DNA from: Spirodela intermedia
Taxonomy: Eukaryota > Streptophyta > Magnoliopsida > Alismatales > Araceae
Direction of reading: 5' to 3'
Length of the DNA: 64,000 nt
NCBI GenBank assembly: GCA_902729315.2
Contig: LR746277.1
Coordinates: forward strand, 3,787,001-3,851,000
In this document: positions 1-11,833 of the stretch, one piece after another
Numbering within the stretch: the first letter of the stretch is position 1
Layout: the number at the start of each line of letters is the position of its first letter
Notes under the pieces: generated by a model
The model's database searches: none
Seen by the model: the letters and a program-made list of their open reading frames with translations, nothing else
Told to the model about the DNA's origin: nothing
Made by a program: the position numbers and the translations under genes

Positions 1-1474
1 AGACACAGCTCCTCGGCGGCCGCCGCCGCGGAGAGTTCCTATCGGGTGGTGAGCTCCATGGCGATGGACGACGAACAGGGAAAGAGCGGCGCGAGCAACT
101 CCAATCTAATCCGGCACAGCAGCTCTCCCGCGGGTCTTTTCTCTCACCTGAGCGTTGAAAACGGTAAATCTCCTCTCCTTCATTAAACTAGCTTAAAACT
201 CCACGCCCATCGATTGTAGGAGTTGAGCACTATTTCCCATTGGAATCCGATAGCTGTTGCAGTACAGCAGCTGCTGAATCGTCTCTCCGATGTCAGTACT
301 CCGTGATTTGGTCGAAGACTACCTCCTTATCAGGGAAAGAACCGATTCGACTGGAGGAAATTATTCTTTAATATGGGAAATAAGCTTATTGTTGCATTTC
401 CCGTTCACTAATTCCTGCATGTGGGACGCTCTCTCTTTGCCAGGTTATGATTCGATGAGGAGCATGGGTGGATTCAGACTTGGGAGCGATTCAACCGGGG
501 AGGCAGCTCTAGCCGGCAGCAGGTTAAAGGGTCAGATCAGCTTCTCGGCGAGGCCATCTTCCACATCGGCTTTGATGTCACAGATTTCAGAGATGGGGCG
601 GGAAAGCTTGGGGGGTAACAGCCCCGACGACGGAGGCCTGCGCCACGGCAATGGCAGCAGTCGCCACTACATCCCAGGCTTTCCCGTCACATCTTGGGAG
701 GATCCTTCTCTTCTCTCTCATGGCTTCGCCGGACTAAAGAGACCCAGGGATTCGTCGGAACCGCAGGTAGCCAGCTTGTACCGCTCTCTTCATCTGCCCT
801 CATCGATGGATTCTGGTGTTCTTAGATCTACGTTCTGAGTATCTGTCCTTGGGCTGCTAGAATGGGGACGTCAGAAACCCTTTCCCGAGTTTGAGCCACC
901 ACTTCAGCTTGCCCAAGACCTCGTCGGAGATGGCCGCCATCCTCCAATTCCAGGACGCCGTCCCCTGCAAGATCCGAGCTAAAAGAGGTTGCGCCACTCA
1001 CCCACGGAGCATCGCGGAGAGGGTAACCAATCCTCCGACACCCCCGCTGTCTCTGAGTTACCCTTGTTGTTCCGTGCATCAATTCCTCGTCAAAAAACTG
1101 TTGCAGGTGAGGAGAACGCGGATAAGCGAGCGAATGAGGAAGCTCCAAGAGCTCGTCCCCAACATGGATAAGGTAGTCAATAACGTAGAAACAGCGATCG
1201 AGAACACGACCCTATAGATTCCCCGACGGCGGCTTCTCTAATTCACAATTTGCACTTGGCAGCAAACGAACACGGCCGACATGCTGGATCTGGCTGTGGA
1301 TTACATCAAGGATCTCCAGAAACAGGTCAAGGTAGTCGACTGCAGAACTCAGGCTCCCGTGTGAAGCCTTTATCGCCGGGCCTTGCCTAACTTTCCTTGT
1401 ACTTGTCTTCTGCAATGCAGGGCTTATCCGAGAGCAGGGCCAACTGCGCCTGCTCCAGCAAGCAGAAACCCTAG
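1..1474 (+). CDS. bHLH transcription factor, bHLH122/bHLH130 type (5' end outside window)
   Basis: Six exons join in phase: 1-163, 444-766, 861-1022, 1107-1172, 1263-1331 and 1421-1474 (stop TAG). The visible protein is 278 residues; its N-terminus lies before base 1. It is expected to act in the nucleus as a dimeric, DNA-binding regulator. The first exon carries the family signature SNLIRHSSSPAGLFS. Exons 3-5 carry the atypical basic region and helix-loop-helix: CATHPRSIAERV, then RRTRISERMRKLQELVPNMD, then QTNTADMLDLAVDYIKDLQK. The tail is SRANCACSSKQKP. Splice sites are GT-AG and the bHLH is split at the positions I expect for this subfamily. One oddity: before LQFQDAV the family usually reads MAAIEKFLQFQ, whereas this copy reads MAAILQFQ, a clean three-codon loss at about 930-940. 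The family call is firm; the exact orthologue is not. Confidence 0.93.
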
Positions 1475-1967
1475 ATCAGAGTGACCCCCTGGCCCCTCAG
1501 AGCAGGAGAGGCCAGACCATCAATAGGAGGGACCTGGAAGCCGAGATCTCCTCCCGGCGAGATTCTGCCGGGGACAGTGGAGAGCTGTTCCCCGGATAAA
1601 GTAAGAAGAGGAAGGCCGCGTTGGACTCAACCACACTCACTTACTCACAGTAATCTCCTCTTGGACAAGGTGAAAAGCGATGAACTAAACCTGTATAGTA
1701 TGCCTCCACTGCAACGTCAAGCACACTTTATAAAAGTCAAGCACCATTTCCGCTGTACAACCGTGGCTCACCCTCGTGCTCCAACCCCACGCTCCCCCCG
1801 AAATTTTCCCCAGCATGTAAGCTTTAAGAGACCCTTTCCACATTTATCGTGTTTTTCGCGGAAGTCAAATAATCCAAGTGGGCCTCCGCCGCCCTTTTTC
1901 TCCTCCCCGGAGAGTGAGTGCTCCATCCGACGGTCTTGTCCGCTGCCACTCCGCCGTGGACGGCGGC

Positions 1968-2053
1968 GGCGGCGGCAGTCCACTCCGCGGTGGTCGTCGG
2001 AAAAGGAGACGGCGGCGGCAGTCCACTCCGCGGTGGTCGTCGGAAAAGGAGAC
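1968..2053. repeat. Two-copy 43-bp GC-rich tandem repeat
   Basis: Two identical 43-bp units lie head to tail (1968-2010 and 2011-2053), each starting GGCGGCGGCAGTCC and ending GGAAAAGGAGAC. A third partial GGCGGCG follows. The region is GC-rich and non-coding by my reading. Perfect identity suggests a recent duplication or selection against drift. Confidence 0.9.
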
Positions 2054-3639
2054 GGCGGCGCATAACTCTCAGAGAAGAGCATCAGGGCCGCGAGGAAAAG
2101 GACCGGCGGCGGTGAAAGGGGATGCCTTTTCGTGCCCCGCACCCCGGGGGACGTGGGGGTGCGGCCGTCGGTTTTCTCTGCGCCTACTGCCGTGTCACAT
2201 GAGGCCCACCCGAAAATGTGGGAAGATCGAGAGGGAGAAATCGCCCCCGCTCACGGCCGCGTGAAACCGGCTGAGATACCGCCCCACCTCCCCCAGGCAC
2301 TGCCGCCCTCGTCTTCGCCGCCATAACTCTCACAGCAGAGTCCACCTCTGTCGCGGTCCCCATTAGGCTAAAACCGGAGATGGAGATAGATAGATCGAGA
2401 GAAACAGATTGATAGATCTGCGGCTAGCTTTCCTTAGAGAGAAGGCTGAAAAAATCCCGATGTTTTTCCGAAAATGGCCAGGGCTCTACCGTGTTTAGGC
2501 CCGGACGTCGGAATCTAGGAGCAGGGCCCCGCCGGCGGTCGCACTGGTGGCGCGCCAGGTCGATCATCTTCGTGGGGGACCGAGCTGAGCGGGCTGACAC
2601 GCCCCTGATTAATACACAGTGCAGCCCCACCGGCGACCGATCGGCGCCCCCACTGGCCGCCGCCCCCACTCGCGTCAGATGCCTCCGATGCCTGTTTGAC
2701 CCAGCGGCGGATCACCACGCCGCCCCTCCCCGCTACTCTCTCCGATCAAACCATCTGAATAATCGACGCATTTAATCGATCTTTTCCCCTTCGACACTCC
2801 CCCAATCCCTTTGGAGACTCTCTGGCCAATCCTTCCCTCCCCGAACACCTTTCACGTCTCTTTCTTCAAGGTCGCATCTCTCTGTCTCTCTCTCTCTCCT
2901 CTCATTCTTATCTTTTCTCTGAAAACCATTGGCTCGCTCGGACGTCATTGTTCCCATCAATGGCTAGGCACGGCGGGCCAGTGCACAACGGCTGCTCTCT
3001 AACCTGCTTCTGCACCTCGATAGCACCAGCTTTGGACAGTACGCCGGGAGCCAACTCTTGAGTTGCCGCCGCCGTTGACCAGCGTCCTGAGCTCGATGGC
3101 AGGCGTCGATGCCCATCCGGACCATTAATGGCGGCGGGGGGAAATCAGTAGAGCTTGGTTGGAAAAAAGTTGGTTCGAGCCAGATCCATGCATTAGTTAA
3201 ATCTCGGTTCACATTAATCATAGGGCAGATGCTGCTGCATGGCCGACGGTTTACTTACTGATATATATTTTTTTTCGGACAGAAGGGCTTCCCCCGAGTT
3301 GACCATCGGTGGCGCAATCGCACGGGTTGCCCGCGCGACGGGTGGAGACGTTGACCGTTCGCAATTCACGACTCTGCCCCGATATCATCTTGATTTCAAC
3401 GCGTTTGACCTAGATCATCCCCGTCCACCATTCTCTCAGCTCACGTGCACGCAAGGGAATCACCTTTTTTGCCGGGAAGCTATTGACACGAAGCATTAAA
3501 AATTCATCCTCGTGAAAAAGAAAAAAGGTGAGGCTTCGAAGCTAGAGACTTAGGGGGTCAGCGGTCTGGTCCAGGCGAAGCCTGGAACTTAGGCTCCACG
3601 GCTGAATAATCAATCCTTCAACGATCCACCACCTCTTAC

Positions 3640-3646
<7 letters not shown>

Positions 3647-3698
<52 letters not shown>
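3647..3698. repeat. (GA)n microsatellite
   Basis: An uninterrupted GA dinucleotide run of about 50 bases. It is the first of many GA/CT tracts in the window. Confidence 0.95.
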
Positions 3699-3702
<4 letters not shown>

Positions 3703-4241
3703 CACGAAGTTATATAATGTATTCATATAATCATATAAATATCTAGAAGGAGAGAGAGATTGTCACGTAGCTGATGGTGAAAGAACGGGAGGGATGGGAA
3801 CGAACAACGATATTTTTAATGAAAGGTGCTAACGGGTTTGGCTTGGCACGGAAGACAGAGGGGGGGAGAGAGAGCGAGAGAGAGAGAGAGAGAGGCAGGG
3901 CAGGTGCTTGCAAAGGCTGATGTCGGCCAAGGGCTGGAGGAAGCGAGGAAAATGTGCTACGAGATGACCAATCGAGATTGATAGATAGAGCTAAAGAATA
4001 AAATAAAGATCGAAAGATAGAGATAGGTACGGAGATTGATAGATAGATACATAGATACATCGAGAGAGAGAGAGAGAGAGCGGGGAAGGGCGTGGACCAT
4101 GTTTAAACAGTTGTAGTGTGGATGCCGTTTGGATGGATCAGCTGGCAACCCACTATCCTTCTCCAAGGAGACCAGCCCTGAGGCATGTCGGCACGAGCGC
4201 AGGCTTCATCAGGCCCGAAGTAGCCCCACCTTAAGTCAGGC

Positions 4242-4356
4242 GGCCCATACAGGCCCATATGATACAAAACATATGATGCCACCTAGGCCCACACTCCGGT
4301 GAGGTGGTCCATAAGGGCCCATATGGCCCACCAAAACACGGTTCGGTCCAGGCCCA
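4242..4356. promoter_or_regulatory. Cluster of six GGCCCA (site II-like) elements
   Basis: GGCCCA occurs at 4242, 4252, 4286, 4316, 4325 and 4351, six copies in 115 bases and all in the same orientation. In plants, GGCCCA/TGGGCC site II elements bind TCP factors and mark promoters of growth-related genes. The cluster lies about 650-770 bases before the RABA4 start codon, so a role in that promoter is plausible but inferred. Confidence 0.5.
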
Positions 4357-4524
4357 CGCCCCAAAAAAGAGCCGTCTACGACCAGCCACTCCACCTCCCG
4401 CCCTATTCAAAAAATTTATGCGTATCAACCACGTCAGCAGATTAAATTATGAAAAATATATATCGACGTTAAATTATTCCACGTATATGCTAGAAAGGGA
4501 ATTGGCTTCTTGGCCCCTCCCCGA

Positions 4525-4628
4525 CACGTGCACGTTAAACTACCGCGTTTCGGATCGCCGAGTCGTCAGGCTGGGAGTCTTCGTTGGCGAGCTTGGAGAA
4601 CCGGGTGAAATCCGTTTTGGCGCACGTG
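4525..4628. promoter_or_regulatory. Pair of CACGTG G-boxes upstream of RABA4
   Basis: Perfect palindromic CACGTG hexamers lie at 4525-4530 and 4623-4628, about 380-485 bases before the RABA4 ATG. G-boxes are bound by bHLH and bZIP factors in plants. I see no convincing TATA box nearer the ATG, so this may be a TATA-less promoter with a 5' UTR running up to 5009. Confidence 0.45.
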
Positions 4629-5009
4629 TGGCGCGTCCTTGCTTGATATCCGTCAGATGGGCGAACCACTTGATCTGACGTTCGAAATTTTCCGATGGTC
4701 GTTACAGCGTTGCCCGCCATCGTCAAACTGCTCCGTCCTTTTCGCTGCGGATTCTTCTCTGACTTTCTCCTCCTCTGAGGCCATCGCCGCGGCGTCTTCC
4801 CTTCGCCTGCAATCGCGATCCTTGGAATCCTTCAAACAGCCAGAGATCCTCGCAGGTGGGGGGATAAGTAGAGGGAAAGGGAGGCTCAATGAAATCCTGA
4901 GGCTCCCCTCGCCATTGGACTTTGATCTCACCATCGCTTGATCAGAGATCGGATCGGTTTCTCGGAGACGATTGGCGACAGGCTTGAGGTTGGCTGGCGC
5001 TGAGAAAGC

Positions 5010-7519
5010 ATGGCGACGAATTTGTATGGGGAGTTCAACCAGAAGATAGATTACGTGTTCAAGGTGGTGCTGATCGGGGACTCGGCCGTGGGGAAGTCGC
5101 AGCTTCTGGCTCGATTCTCCAGGAATGAATTCAGCTTGGATTCCAAGGCCACGATCGGGGTGGAGTTCCAGACACGGACCGTCCTCATCGACCAGAAGAC
5201 CATTAAGGCTCAGATTTGGGATACCGCTGGGCAGGAGAGGTAGTTTCTGTTCTCTTGTCCGAATTTCCCGGGCCAATTTATTCAGTTCATCGTCGAAGAG
5301 GTTGGATGACTCCGGATCTCCGGACAGCTGGTTTCTAGGGTTCTTGTTGCGTGTTTTCCTCTTTCCGAACAGGGAACTAACCACTTATTCGCGTGAGCTT
5401 CTAATTCGAGACCTTCGTTCGCGTATCTTTCGATAGAATTGTCCGAACAGGTTCTCATCTTGATCTAACCGGGAGTGTCGAATCTTTTCGATCTTAAAAG
5501 GATGTGGAAACTATCCTTCCTTGTCGATGGATGCACATTTAATTTTTATCCACAATCATTTCAGCGATCGCTTTGATTTCCGTTTCAAGCGCAATGTAAT
5601 TTAGGTTTAAGAAGATCTCTTCCCCCCAGACAGGAACATAGGCATTCTTAGACCCCCTGTGCGTTCGGTTCGTTAGCATTTCCTAAATGGTCTATAATTC
5701 GTGCCAGTATACATTGCTCGATTTCTTCAGCTCTCTTCAGGCCGATAGAAAATGTCTCAGTTGGGTTCTAGCAGTAACTTTTCAGCACCGCTGCTACTTT
5801 GCTCGAGCCCCTTCATACGCAGAAGAACCTGCTTTGTCATCTAGAATCCGAGTGGTCAGGCTGAAGCTTATCTGGAACGTAGAATGAACAGATCGCATTT
5901 CGCGTCATCTCCCTACTACCTGGTTCCCGGAATCCTGACACTTCCTTCCATTGCCATGGCCCATGCTAAGAGGACCTAACTATACCCATGGAGAACCTGG
6001 ATACTCATCTAGTTTCTTCAGAGAATCAACAGAAATTGTTGTCAGAACTTTTACATCTTAATGTCTCATTGTCTGGTCACGGTAGAAACAAAGGTGGGAT
6101 CAGATATTTTGTAGGGTCGGAAAAATCTTGCAGCCTGTCGCAAAGATGGAAGGGGACATAGGAGCTGAGGAGATGGAACCTCTGTACTCTCTCGTTACTG
6201 GTTTCCTTCATCACATCTACACTAAGTGGAATAGATGTCTATGCATATCGGCCAACTGGCCTCTTCTTTCATCTCCTATACCTATTTTGCATCATTTTTG
6301 CGTTCCATCCTGTGGGTTAGCCATCGAACTTGAATTGATCTTATTTCCTGCTTCTGTCTGTCGGTTGTGATTTGGTCATAAGGAGGAATCCTCACATCGT
6401 GGAGGCCGGGTCCTTTTCATTCTCATGTAGTCATTCGCGTCACTCCTATCCATGATCAGACGGCTCCACTGGTTTGCTGATGAGTCAGAATGGTAGGGCA
6501 ATCGGTTGTTTCCCCTGATTACATCATAGTTACCTTCACGTGTGCGACAGGAGAACTTTCCTCCCCGATATGATTGAGTGTCCGATTCTCACCCAAAGTC
6601 AACTGAGCGTCATGCTGTCTTAAAACGTTCCTTTTTGTCTTGGTGAAATGTGAACCCGATTTCTATGGGATCTTTGGACACGTTTCTTGAAAAATGTAAC
6701 CAGCGGTCCACCAAGATCTTGTTGCTGCCGTCTTCAGCTACTCACTCCACAGGAATTCTTCATCAAGTTTTGAAGTTCCTATCCACTAGATTTGCAGCAT
6801 CCATCAACTATTGTTCTTAAGTGTTTCATGGTCAATGAACTCCCCTACTCTGAGTAGTTCATACCCATTCATCTCCTTCAGTCCATGAACACAGTGCTCC
6901 CGAGACAGATCGAATCAGGCTGATTCAGGGGAAACACTGATCCACCCGAGATTTCTTTTTTCCTTTTTAAATTCCTTCTGGATGACAGTTCTTCTGCAGG
7001 ATCATCCTCACCGATCGATCGGAAGGAATGTTGATGATCTGTGGTCTGGCTGGTGGGGTTCTCAGGTACAGGGCAGTGACGAGCGCCTACTACCGGGGAG
7101 CGGTGGGGGCAATGCTGGTGTACGACATTACCAAGCGGCAGTCGTTCGACCACATGGCGAGGTGGCTGGAGGAGCTGCGGGGGCACGCCGACAAGAACAT
7201 CGTCATCATGCTGGTGGGCAACAAGTCGGACCTCACAACCCTGCGAGCCGTCCCCACGGAGGACGCCAAGGAGTTCGCGGAGAGGGAGAGCCTCTTCTTC
7301 ATGGAGACCTCCGCTCTCGAGGCCACCAACGTGGAGCCCGCTTTCCTGACGGTGCTAGAAGAGATCTACCGGGTCATCAGCAAGAAGGCGCTCATCGCCA
7401 ACGGGGACTCCGGGCCGGCGGGGGGCTCCAGCTTCCTCAAGGGGACGAAGATCATCGTCCCCGGCCAGGAGCCCGCTCCCGGTGCCACCTCCTCTTCAAG
7501 CTGCTGCCTGTCGTCGTAG
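5010..7519 (+). CDS. RABA4: Rab GTPase, Rab11/RABA4 subfamily
   Basis: Two exons, 5010-5239 and 7066-7519, are joined over a 1,826-bp intron that splits the Arg codon after WDTAGQE, a typical plant RABA position. The product is 227 residues, normal for the family. It is a small GTP-binding switch for trans-Golgi/recycling-endosome to plasma-membrane traffic; RABA4 members are linked to polarised secretion such as root-hair and pollen-tube tip growth. All guanine-nucleotide motifs are intact: P-loop GDSAVGKS at residues 23-30, effector T48 in ATIGVEF, WDTAGQE at 70-76, NKSD at 129-132 and ETSA at 157-160. The C-terminus ends CCLSS, a double-Cys prenylation motif. The N-terminal [15 protein letters not shown] and the segment [19 protein letters not shown] point to RABA4 over other RABA groups. 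The subgroup (A4a-e) cannot be set by eye. Confidence 0.95.
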
Positions 7520-7998
7520 AGGAAGAAGGAGAATCGCGGGTTGTCGGAAGATCGATTTTTTACAATACCCTTTTTGGATTTTTATTGTAATTATTTCATT
7601 CAAGCTTATCGAGCTACTCCGAAAGAAAGAGGGAAGAGATAAAAAAAAAGGTGATTTTTGCACGGGAGAGCGGCGTTGCTTGAGGCGTTTTTGGCGGCAT
7701 ATGCGTGGTTTTCTCCCATTTGTGAAAATTTGAATCTTTGAGAAGGCGGCGAGAAACGAAAACACCCGCCGGATTCTTCGGCTGCCGCTCCCGCCCTCCG
7801 CGTTCCTCCTAAAAAATACCTCGGGGTCATCTCCTTTGCAACCCAACTTCCTACTTCAGGCTCAACCCGCTGCTCGAGCAGGCGGCGGAGAAGCAATCAA
7901 CCCAGCGCCCAAGGGGAGGAGCCGAGTCTCATCGCTCTTCAATCTCTCCCCTTCCGGTGAGTCTCGCTTGATAAATCTCAGGCGCGCAGTCATCAGCG

Positions 7999-8578
7999 AT
8001 GGTGGATCCCGGGGGCCGGATCATCAGGCGCGCTCCCACGAGGGAGCTCAGCGTCGGCGTGTGGATCCAGAGTGGGTGGTGCTACCGTGACCGGCTGAAG
8101 GGGGTAACGCCGAGGGTGCTCGCTGTCGAGCCGTGGAGTCAGAGACCTTCACCTGTAATCCAGGTGAGGGGGACTGCGGGAGAGACGAGGGAACGGTCAG
8201 CCCGGACGGCGATGCCGCTCGAAGGGAAGGAGAACCGCCCGCCGGTGACGGCGCTGTGGCGAGCGAGGAGCAAGAAGAGCCATCTTCCCATCTGTTACCT
8301 GCGTAAACCTCTGAAGGATATCACTACCCTGGTTAATATAAGCGCTCGCCCTCCTCCCCAACTCCAATCACATTTAGCGTTGGGTCGTATTCCATCCATC
8401 GCTTCCCACTGCCCGCCTTTTTGATCCGCTAATAGGATTGCTTTCTGGTTATTTCTGCCCTTTGTGATCTGATATTCAGGCAATGGGGAAGAGAAGCGTT
8501 TCTCTGCGGTCTGCTGCGCGGCACCGTGGAGCCCCCAGGAGTCCTCTCTCTTCTCCGTCTCCGTCTTCATTCAGTTGA
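7999..8578 (+). CDS. Possible small gene with KEN motif, unknown function
   Basis: A tentative gene downstream of RABA4. A continuous frame from ATG 7999 runs through a second Met at 8212 and encodes MPLEGKENRPPV followed by RKPLKDITTL. A separate downstream segment after a good acceptor (TATTCAG, coding from 8480) encodes AMGKRSVSLRSAARH and ends in TGA at 8576-8578. Joining them in phase would need a weak donor (CTG|GTTAAT near 8333). A GTGAGT donor near 7956 and an acceptor near 7990 could bracket a 5' UTR intron. KEN boxes and PLKDIT-like motifs occur in cell-cycle proteins destroyed by the APC/C, but I cannot match this to a named family. It could equally be chance open frame. Confidence 0.25.
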
Positions 8579-10760
8579 GAAACGGTCAACCGAAATACCG
8601 ATTCTCACGGATTCAACAGCCTATTTATGGGCTGAGGTGGCTGTGAGGTGCATATAAATAGAGGTTTCCTTCTCTTTCATTGGACGTAACTTAGAGTAAC
8701 CATTTTGACCTTTATTTCATTATAGAAATAGAGTGTTTGGGAGAGAGCTTCTAAAGAAGATCATTTGGGTTGGTGAGTACATCAGAGGGCCAAGATCATT
8801 TAGATCCGTTCTCTGCGATCTTGGAAGGGTCAAAGATTAGAGATTTGTTCTTTGGGTTCTTGAGGAGTGATTCTTTTGTACTATTTTTCGCATTTAGTGT
8901 AAATTAATTCAGATCAAAAAACTTATGTGATAGGGCTCAGGAAGAATACCCAGAGAGATCGTCAATAAGGACGCGCGGTAGAGCACCCTCAAGTCGTTGC
9001 GATGAACACTCAAATGGCTCTTTTGGTTCTGCTTGTGTCATCTACAGAATTTAATTACTTCATCGGCATTGTGTTACGCAATGGGACATTGGTGACCGCT
9101 AGCTGTTGACCGTGCCCAACCGCAGCCAGCTGGGCCTCCGCCATTGGAGAGGCAGAAGAGCTGGGTGGGGAGGTGAAAGGTAGTTGAGACCATCACTGTC
9201 GAGAGAGGTCAGCCTATCTTGGCTGCGTTGACTGAGTCTATTCAGGGTCAGACAACGTCGGGGTTCCTTGACTTCTACGGAAGAACACTTTTTTGGTAGA
9301 AGTGAAGTCTATTATGGTATCTGAAATCCATATATGGTGTGTCCAATGTGCCTTGAGGAACATATCATGTTCCTTTCACTTGGAGGGCATTGATCAAAGA
9401 TACTCATTGGGCTCTTCCAAAGTCAATCATAAATCAAAATAATTTGTTATGTTCTCAAAAAATAACATACATTAAAGTTTGAGTGTTGGTGAGGTTGAAG
9501 GGGATGACCGCCATTTTTCTCATCTTCCTCTTTGATCTGAACTTGGTATTGGCAATTACATTAGCCCATTTGGGAGAAGCACCAAGCCCCTTTCTTACTC
9601 TGAACGTCTTCTCTATAGCAAGAACCAAATACTTGTTCTTCACGTTCATCTTATCTAGTGGGTTTGTGGGGTGTGTTGTTGGGTTTGTGTCGATTAACAT
9701 GCATATATTATCCAAATTTACGTCCATAGTACATGTGATGTGCAAGTGAGGCACATTGATAGTCAACCTTGTTAATTTGTCAACGTTATTGTTGTAGGTC
9801 GCATTTGTGCCCATGACTCCTCTAGTCATAGATCCCTTCCTTATGTGCTCTTTAACTTTCCTCAAGCAGTCATGTAGGTCCAATGCTAACAAGAATTGCA
9901 ACCATTACTCCATATCATTTGTGATTGGTTCAAAGCAAGTCTTATGGTCTGATGGGCTACTAACCATCTCCCACATTCCTAGGAAGAAATGGTCAAACAG
10001 CCATGTATCAGGAAGAGTCTCCTTAGAACTATTCATCCTTTAGATTGATTATCGTTCTCCTGAACAATACCCCGGGAATTTCTCTCTTTGGTACTATTTC
10101 CTCTCTCTCTCTCTCTCTCTCGTTGTTACTCAAGATTAGTAGTCACTACTCATCTCGTCTCCTTCCCTCAGTGTTCCTCTTTATTAATGTGAGCCGCTGG
10201 AGAAGGTTGAGGTCTGCTTCATCACCCGTCATCTACTACTCTAGTTACCGTTCTCTCTCTCTCTCTATTTTCTCTCTCCTATCACTATCGTCGCTATACA
10301 TGATGGCTCTTACCATAGCCCTCCTAAGAGAACTCCATGTATGGATGGGCATTTGGTCTAATCCTCCATTCAAATTCGCCATTTTATTTTGAGCTATAGA
10401 AGAGGAACCTTCTTACCAAAGTGAACTTTTTCAAGTAAATGATCTACATCCTATATATATATATATATAATATGATCTTGGCCCCAAAGGAAATGACCAA
10501 TCTCCCTAAGATCTTGCATCCCAACCCTTTGCATTGGAATTGCACCTCCATCTTCTTTATGGAAGGTTTGACTTGGTACATTCAATCCTCTACCCTTGGG
10601 AGCTTCTGGCTCTAATGCCATTTGTTATTGGGTTTGACTTGGCATTAAATCTTGCATAGGACTCACCCATAGCCTCATGAGTGCGGCGAGATTATGTGCA
10701 CATAAATGTGAAAAAATTACTCCCTCCTACATACTTACGTTGCTTATCTCATAAATAATT
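8579..10760. other. Gene-poor stretch, probable degenerate retroelement DNA
   Basis: No intact gene was recognised. On the + strand, TATAAATAGAGG at about 8653 is followed by a T-rich, untranslated-looking stretch that could be a promoter or an LTR. On the - strand a 148-residue open frame (9901-9455) shows no motif I know. At 10608 onward lies a probable primer-binding site and LTR boundary in - orientation, so the - strand frame sits where a gag remnant would be. Short CT runs occur at about 10100-10121 and 10255-10266, and an AT run at about 10455-10470. Confidence 0.4.
10608..10760 (-). mobile_element. Probable LTR-retrotransposon end with tRNA-Met-type primer-binding site (degenerate)
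   Basis: Read on the - strand, bases 10620-10608 are TGGCATTAGAGCC. This differs at two positions from TGGTATCAGAGC, the primer-binding site complementary to plant initiator tRNA-Met. Immediately outside, after two bases, the + strand begins TGTTATTGGGTT, the right place for an LTR terminus. The LTR would then extend rightward to roughly 10760 and the element body leftward. No protease, integrase or reverse transcriptase motif was found, so this is at best a decayed fragment. Confidence 0.35.
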
Positions 10761-11833
10761 GGCTTCCACTGCTGCAGCACTCGTTGTACTCGGAATTCAA
10801 GTCAGCGGTGGAGTAGGGAGGTCAGAAAGGAGCTCGTGGAAGTGGACGAGACGACAGGCTGTGCAGCACCAGCAGGAGATGACGTGGGCGTCGGGAGCGG
10901 AGCCGATTTCGTTGACAATTTGCATCCTCGTGAGGACGGTTCTCCGTCAACGTTGGAACGAAGGACTGCGCACAGGTGTGCAATTTGCGACGCAACGTTG
11001 ATGGGGCATACGCAGCTCATATGACGTCACCATTGCGTTTCAGATACGCCATGGCAAACCCTGCGCAGATTTTTTTTCTTCAGAAGCAGCCGCCTTTACC
11101 CCGGCCAGGTCGGGCTCATCGAAAACAAGTTGTGGGGATCAACGTCAACGGAGAACGGGGAGATTGTGAGGGCCTTCTAGAGAGAAGAAAAAATCCTTGC
11201 GGCTCGGCCTACCCACTCGGCGGGAGGACCTCGTGGGTTCTTTTCTCTTCCGGGCATGGTGACCCCGTGTGGATGATTCCTCCCGTTGACCAGAAGGGCT
11301 GTTCTGGAATCTCCCGCCGACAATTTTATAAGGAGTCAACTCTCAATCCAGAGGTGGTGGTCGATGCCTCTGTCCTCTTCCTTTCCCCATCGGCGTCGCA
11401 AAGGATTGCCCGGTTTTCGACGCAATCGTTCGCCGGCGCTGACTAATCTGCTACTGACAGCCGTCCAAGTTTTCAAGTCCCATCGCAGTTGATGGAAAAC
11501 TCGAGGAAGAATCGGAACCTTCCCACCTGCTGCTAGGAAGGGGAGGAATCGGATCTACGGAGGGGGAGGCTTGTACCTTTCAGTCGTCGGAGGGATTTTG
11601 GCGTCTCTTCTGCCCCAAGATTCTGCCCCTCTGTGTTCTACGCCGATCTTCAGGTCCCGGATCTCCTTCACGAAATCTGATCTTTCCATCCCCAGGTTGA
11701 TCTCCTCGATCCGGTGATCCTTCTCTATCTCCGCCATCTGGATAATCCGGCGATCGCCGGCTCCGTCCCCTCCTCCCGTGCGGGTGAGAAAAGCTTCTTG
11801 ACCGCAGGGAAGAGGGCGAGGGCTTGGCAGAAG

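Larger units (their letters stand above)
1475..5009. other. Intergenic region between bHLH and RABA4 genes
   Basis: No gene was recognised in this 3.5 kb. It begins with the bHLH 3' UTR. It is GC-rich to about 2.8 kb, with a 43-bp tandem repeat at 1968-2053. It then turns to GA/GATA-rich simple sequence: (GA)n at about 3647-3698, shorter GA runs at about 3866-3893 and 4061-4080, and GATA-like repeats at about 3975-4055. The last 800 bases hold promoter-like elements of the RABA4 gene. The open frames seen here show no family motif and are treated as chance. Confidence 0.6.

Noticed and set aside
3540-3610. Possible tRNA-like fold around GGTCCAGGCGAAGCCTGG
   Set aside because: A small hairpin exists, but no acceptor stem, anticodon arm or T-loop sequence can be laid out.
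4653-5384. 243-residue minus-strand open frame across RABA4 exon 1
   Set aside because: It overlaps an unmistakable sense GTPase exon, has no motif and follows from GC-rich codon use.
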